NCBI GenBank assembly: GCA_021810025.1
Contig: JAJZJS010000004.1
Location: forward strand, 1-64,000
DNA: 64,000 nucleotides
Source of the DNA: a bacterium
Lineage (GTDB): Bacteria > Patescibacteriota > Saccharimonadia > Saccharimonadales > UBA4665
Direction: 5' to 3'
How positions within the stretch are numbered: position 1 is the stretch's first letter; the number at the start of each line of letters is the position of its first letter. A program made the position numbers and the translations under genes. The notes under the pieces are model-generated. The model was not told the DNA's origin. It saw only the letters and a list, made by a program, of their open reading frames with translations, and searched no databases. Positions 61,067 to 64,000 of this stretch are shown piece after piece.

Positions 61067-62950
61067 ATGAATGCTCAAGAAATACGTCGTCATTATCTAA
61101 GCTTCTTCAAGCAAAGAGGCCACAAAGAAATAGCTCGAGCTTTGTTGGTTCCCCAAAACGACCCAACCACTTTGTTCACTGGAAGCGGTATGCAACCCTT
61201 AATTCCCTATCTACTAGGTCAAACTAATCCTAATGGTACGAGATTAACGGATAGTCAAACATGTTTAAGGGCTCAGGATATCGAAGAGGTCGGCGACAAC
61301 CGTCACACCACATTTTTTGAAATGCTTGGGAATTGGAGTTTAGGAGATTATTTTAAAAAAGAACAGCTGAACTGGTTTTTTGAATTTCTGGTATCAGATA
61401 TAGGTTTAGATCCAAAACGAATCTATGTTACTTGTTTTAGTGGGTATGATAAATATAAAATTCCGAAAGATGTTGAGAGCGCTCAGATTTGGCAAGATAT
61501 TTTTAAAAAGGCCGGTCTTGATCATGCCATGCTAGATTTAAAAACAGAGAAGCAAGGATCATTAATCGGTACGAAGGATGCTCGTATTTTCTTTTATCAA
61601 CATAAGAATTGGTGGTGCCGATCTGGGAGTATTGATACTATGCCGATCGATGAACCGGGTGGTCCAGATAGTGAGGTCTTTTATTTATTTGATTCAATCC
61701 CACATGATTTGAGCTATGGACCAAAATGTCATCCAAACTGTGATTGTGGTCGTTTTATTGAGCTTGGTAATTCTGTTTTCATGGAATATTTAAAAACTAA
61801 GAGTGGCTTTACTAAATTACCTCGCAAAAATGTCGATTACGGGGGTGGTTTAGAACGAATTGCAGCGGCTGCAATTGATTCGCCCGACGTCTTTAAAATT
61901 AGTTTAATGTGGCCCATTATTGAAGCTTTAGAAAAACTAAGCCATAAAAGTTATGCCCAGGAAACAAATTCAATGCGGATCATAACCGATCACTTAAGAG
62001 GAGCTTTATTTTTGGCTCTAGATGGAGTTGTGCCAAGTAATAAAGAACAGGGCTATGTTATGCGACGGCTTATTCGAAGGGCAATTCGGTTTAGTTTTAA
62101 GCTAGGTATAGAAAACAACTTTCTTGACCAGATTAGTGATGTTGTAATAAAGCTATACGAACAAGATTATCCGGAGTTAAAAACGCAGCAAGTAAAGCTG
62201 AAAGATATTTTGAACAAGGAAGAAAAAATATTCCGACAAACGCTTCGAAAAGGTATCAGAGAACTAAGCAAAATGAAAGACCAAAAAATTACCGGATCAG
62301 ATCTATTTAGGCTTCAGGATACGTTTGGTTTTCCGCTCGAGCTTAGCTTGGAAGAAGCTTTTAGCCAGAATATTGAGCTTGACCCAAAGTGGCGCAAACA
62401 GTTTGATCAACTCTTAATTGAACAACGAACCAGAAGTCAAACCGCCACCAAAGGGGCGTTTAAGGGCGGACTTGGTGGAGATAGTTTGATTCATCGCAAA
62501 TATCACACCGCTACTCATTTAATGTATCAGGCCCTTCGAGAAGTTCTTGGGGATCATGTTATTCAACACGGTAGTAATATTACTGGTGAGCGTCTACGCT
62601 TTGATTTTTCTCATCCCGATAAATTAACCCCAGATCAAATTAACCAAGTCGAAGCTATTGTTAACGAGCAAATCCGAGCTGATTTAAATGTATCATGGGA
62701 AGAATACCCAACTGATATTGCGATGAACGAGATGCACGTCCTAGGTGCTTTTGGGGATCGTTATGGTGATCGAGTTAAGGTTTATCGCATGCAAGCCAAA
62801 GATAAAGATCAACCCTTTTCATTAGAAATATGTGGTGGTCCTCACGTTGAACATACTGGCCAATTAATGGATGGTAACAAGAAATTTAAAATAATAAAGG
62901 AAGAATCTTCTTCGGCTGGTATCAGAAGGATAAAAGCGGTATTATCCTGA
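61067..62950 (+). CDS. alaS: Alanyl-tRNA synthetase, short form
   Basis: 627 residues versus about 875 in E. coli. The aminoacylation core (LFTGSGMQPLIPYL, RAQDIEEVGDNRHTTFFEML, GGGLERIAAA) and editing domain (HTATHLMYQALREVLG, EICGGPHVEHTGQL, ESSSAGIRRIKAV) are present; the C-Ala dimerisation and DHHA1 domain is missing. The frame simply stops, with the next gene 45 nt on, so this is a natural short form. Confidence 0.93.
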   Translation: MNAQEIRRHYLSFFKQRGHKEIARALLVPQNDPTTLFTGSGMQPLIPYLLGQTNPNGTRLTDSQTCLRAQDIEEVGDNRHTTFFEMLGNWSLGDYFKKEQLNWFFEFLVSDIGLDPKRIYVTCFSGYDKYKIPKDVESAQIWQDIFKKAGLDHAMLDLKTEKQGSLIGTKDARIFFYQHKNWWCRSGSIDTMPIDEPGGPDSEVFYLFDSIPHDLSYGPKCHPNCDCGRFIELGNSVFMEYLKTKSGFTKLPRKNVDYGGGLERIAAAAIDSPDVFKISLMWPIIEALEKLSHKSYAQETNSMRIITDHLRGALFLALDGVVPSNKEQGYVMRRLIRRAIRFSFKLGIENNFLDQISDVVIKLYEQDYPELKTQQVKLKDILNKEEKIFRQTLRKGIRELSKMKDQKITGSDLFRLQDTFGFPLELSLEEAFSQNIELDPKWRKQFDQLLIEQRTRSQTATKGAFKGGLGGDSLIHRKYHTATHLMYQALREVLGDHVIQHGSNITGERLRFDFSHPDKLTPDQINQVEAIVNEQIRADLNVSWEEYPTDIAMNEMHVLGAFGDRYGDRVKVYRMQAKDKDQPFSLEICGGPHVEHTGQLMDGNKKFKIIKEESSSAGIRRIKAVLS

Positions 62951-62995
62951 TTTCTTAAGCTTAAATTAATTAATAGATGTGATAAAATTAAGCAT

Positions 62996-64000
62996 ATGCT
63001 TCAAAAATTTAAATCTGTATCAACTGAACTTACTCAAAGTTTGCTTCAAACCTTTAATAATAATAAGAGACAACTTTTAAAGCCTCGAAAAACCAAAGAC
63101 CAATATCTGGTTGGCTTAGACATTGGTACGGAATATGTTAAAGCTCTAATTGCTAAAACCTCAAATCAAAATCCGGGAACACTTGAAATTATTGGAGTTG
63201 GACGTTGTCATCAAGGTTTAACAGATATGCAGGCAGGTGCAATTGCAGACATTGCAGCCGTTGTTGAAAATTGCGATAAGGCTCTTAGTGAAGCTGAAGC
63301 TCAGGCTGGAGTAAGTGCCCGGACTGTCATTATAGGCATCGCTGGTGAGTTAGTTAAGGGCACAACTAACAGTGTCAGAGTAAGTCGAAAAGATCCGACT
63401 CTAGCAATCGATAGTAATGAAATGGAAAAAATCATTAAATTAGTCCAGGATCGTTCTGAGGCTCGAGCTAAACAACAGTTAACTTGGGAATTAGGTGGCA
63501 AAAATGTCGACGTCCGACTTGTTAATAGCGCTTTAGTCGGAATTGAAATTGATGGTTATCCCATTAATAATCCAATTGGCTTTCAGGGTCGAGATGTTGT
63601 GATTGAACTGTATACTGCTTTTGCGCCCTTAATTCATATTGGTGCACTCGAGAAAACAGCCCAGGAACTCGATCTAGACTTATTGGCCGTAGCGGCTGAA
63701 CCCTTTGCAGTATCACGAGCTGTTATTGGAAATGATGCTTCGGGTAGCCTCAGCGCCATTCTAATGGACGTCGGAGGAGGAACCACTGATATAGCCGTTA
63801 TTAATGATGGTGGGGTGCAGGGAACGAAGATGTTTGGGATAGGAGGAAGAGCCTATACTAGGGGTATTGAGAAAGAATTAGGGATAACATTCGACCAAGC
63901 TGAACAATTAAAAATTAAATTATCTGGAAATGAAATACCAACTCAAAAACGACCATTAATTGAAGCCGCTCTTGAAAAAACAGCCGATACTTGGGTTAGT
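62996..64000 (+). CDS. ftsA: FtsA-like actin-fold protein, continues past the window
   Basis: 335 codons visible. After a basic N-terminal extension of about 40 residues: YLVGLDIGTEYVKALIA (phosphate 1), a DSNEMEKIIKLVQDRSEARA SHS2-like region, ILMDVGGGTTDIAVINDGG (phosphate 2), and GIGGRAYTRGIEKELGITFD, where the FtsA GG-x-x-x-T-x-I element is recognisable. FtsA tethers FtsZ to the membrane; PilM is the alternative. TAAAAT ends 7 nt before the ATG, again leaderless. Confidence 0.75.
   Translation, partial: MLQKFKSVSTELTQSLLQTFNNNKRQLLKPRKTKDQYLVGLDIGTEYVKALIAKTSNQNPGTLEIIGVGRCHQGLTDMQAGAIADIAAVVENCDKALSEAEAQAGVSARTVIIGIAGELVKGTTNSVRVSRKDPTLAIDSNEMEKIIKLVQDRSEARAKQQLTWELGGKNVDVRLVNSALVGIEIDGYPINNPIGFQGRDVVIELYTAFAPLIHIGALEKTAQELDLDLLAVAAEPFAVSRAVIGNDASGSLSAILMDVGGGTTDIAVINDGGVQGTKMFGIGGRAYTRGIEKELGITFDQAEQLKIKLSGNEIPTQKRPLIEAALEKTADTWVS

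Overview
The window looks like a chromosomal segment of a small, AT-rich, host-dependent Candidate Phyla Radiation bacterium (Patescibacteria), most likely a Saccharibacteria (TM7) relative. Pointers are short tightly packed genes with 1-20 nt overlaps, a VirB4/PrgI-type secretion locus, an F-type ATP synthase cluster, monoderm surface features (a sortase-type LVNTG tail, an RpfB-like lysozyme domain, lipobox proteins), a WhiB-like Fe-S regulator and no anabolic pathways. UGA acts as an ordinary stop, which argues against Absconditabacteria/Gracilibacteria. The taxonomic call is inference; the window contains no rRNA.

Layout. 1-2300: decayed accessory DNA (FHA-like gene, ASCH relic, HAD gene cut by a transposase fragment). 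2300-12740: a surface or envelope locus with a small DUF5663-like protein, a 1301-residue membrane protein ending in a glycosyltransferase, then a promoter-led run of vWA protein, MoxR AAA+ ATPase, DUF58 protein, lipoprotein with Gly- and Pro/Thr-rich repeats, and a sortase-type wall protein. 12948-20490: a tRNA-Glu(TTC) followed by an accessory island in which small gene modules (two RelBE-type toxin-antitoxin pairs, a permease group, a CYTH protein, a VIT1 transporter, ATP-grasp relics) are separated by diverged copies of one repeat, all in one orientation. 20490-21050: an ArsR-family thiol metal sensor next to an unlisted 35-residue metallothionein-like gene whose promoter is overlapped by a perfect 22-bp palindrome. 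21150-22850: small envelope proteins.

22865-27834 (minus strand): one operon of PAP2 phosphatase, OmpR-type response regulator, histidine kinase, FMN-binding lipid-face protein, ApbE flavin transferase and an RnfD/NqrB-like membrane domain fused to an FNR-type flavin reductase. Together they could carry electrons from NAD(P)H to an external flavoprotein. 27918-33781: glycan genes (SQD1-like UDP-sulfoquinovose synthase, GT2, two GT-C type membrane transferases, a flippase-like protein). 33768-38918: type IV secretion-like locus (VirB2-like, VirB6-like, PrgI-like, VirB4 with a separate N-domain-like protein, CHAP hydrolase) without a visible VirD4 or VirB11. 39001-42577: pyk-pgk-tpiA.

42589-53013: pcrA helicase, Nudix hydrolase, RpfB-like protein, rsmA, WhiB-like gene, tmRNA, RRM protein, GH37 trehalase, metG and tatD. 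Genes of the metG-tatD-rpfB/yabE-ksgA neighbourhood known from Actinobacteria and Firmicutes are all here but rearranged. 53651-62950: cysteine desulfurase, ATP synthase b, delta, alpha, gamma, beta and epsilon genes (a and c subunits are not in the window), mnmA and a short alaS. The window ends inside an ftsA-like gene.

Many first-in-transcript genes have a -10 hexamer only 6-7 nt before the ATG and no ribosome binding site, so leaderless translation appears common; internal operon genes have clear Shine-Dalgarno sequences. Longer gene-free stretches (780-1197, 13604-13918, 14737-15171, 18233-18492, 19770-20491, 48895-49053) are described in the entries; 48895-49053 shows only a leader with a strong ribosome binding site.
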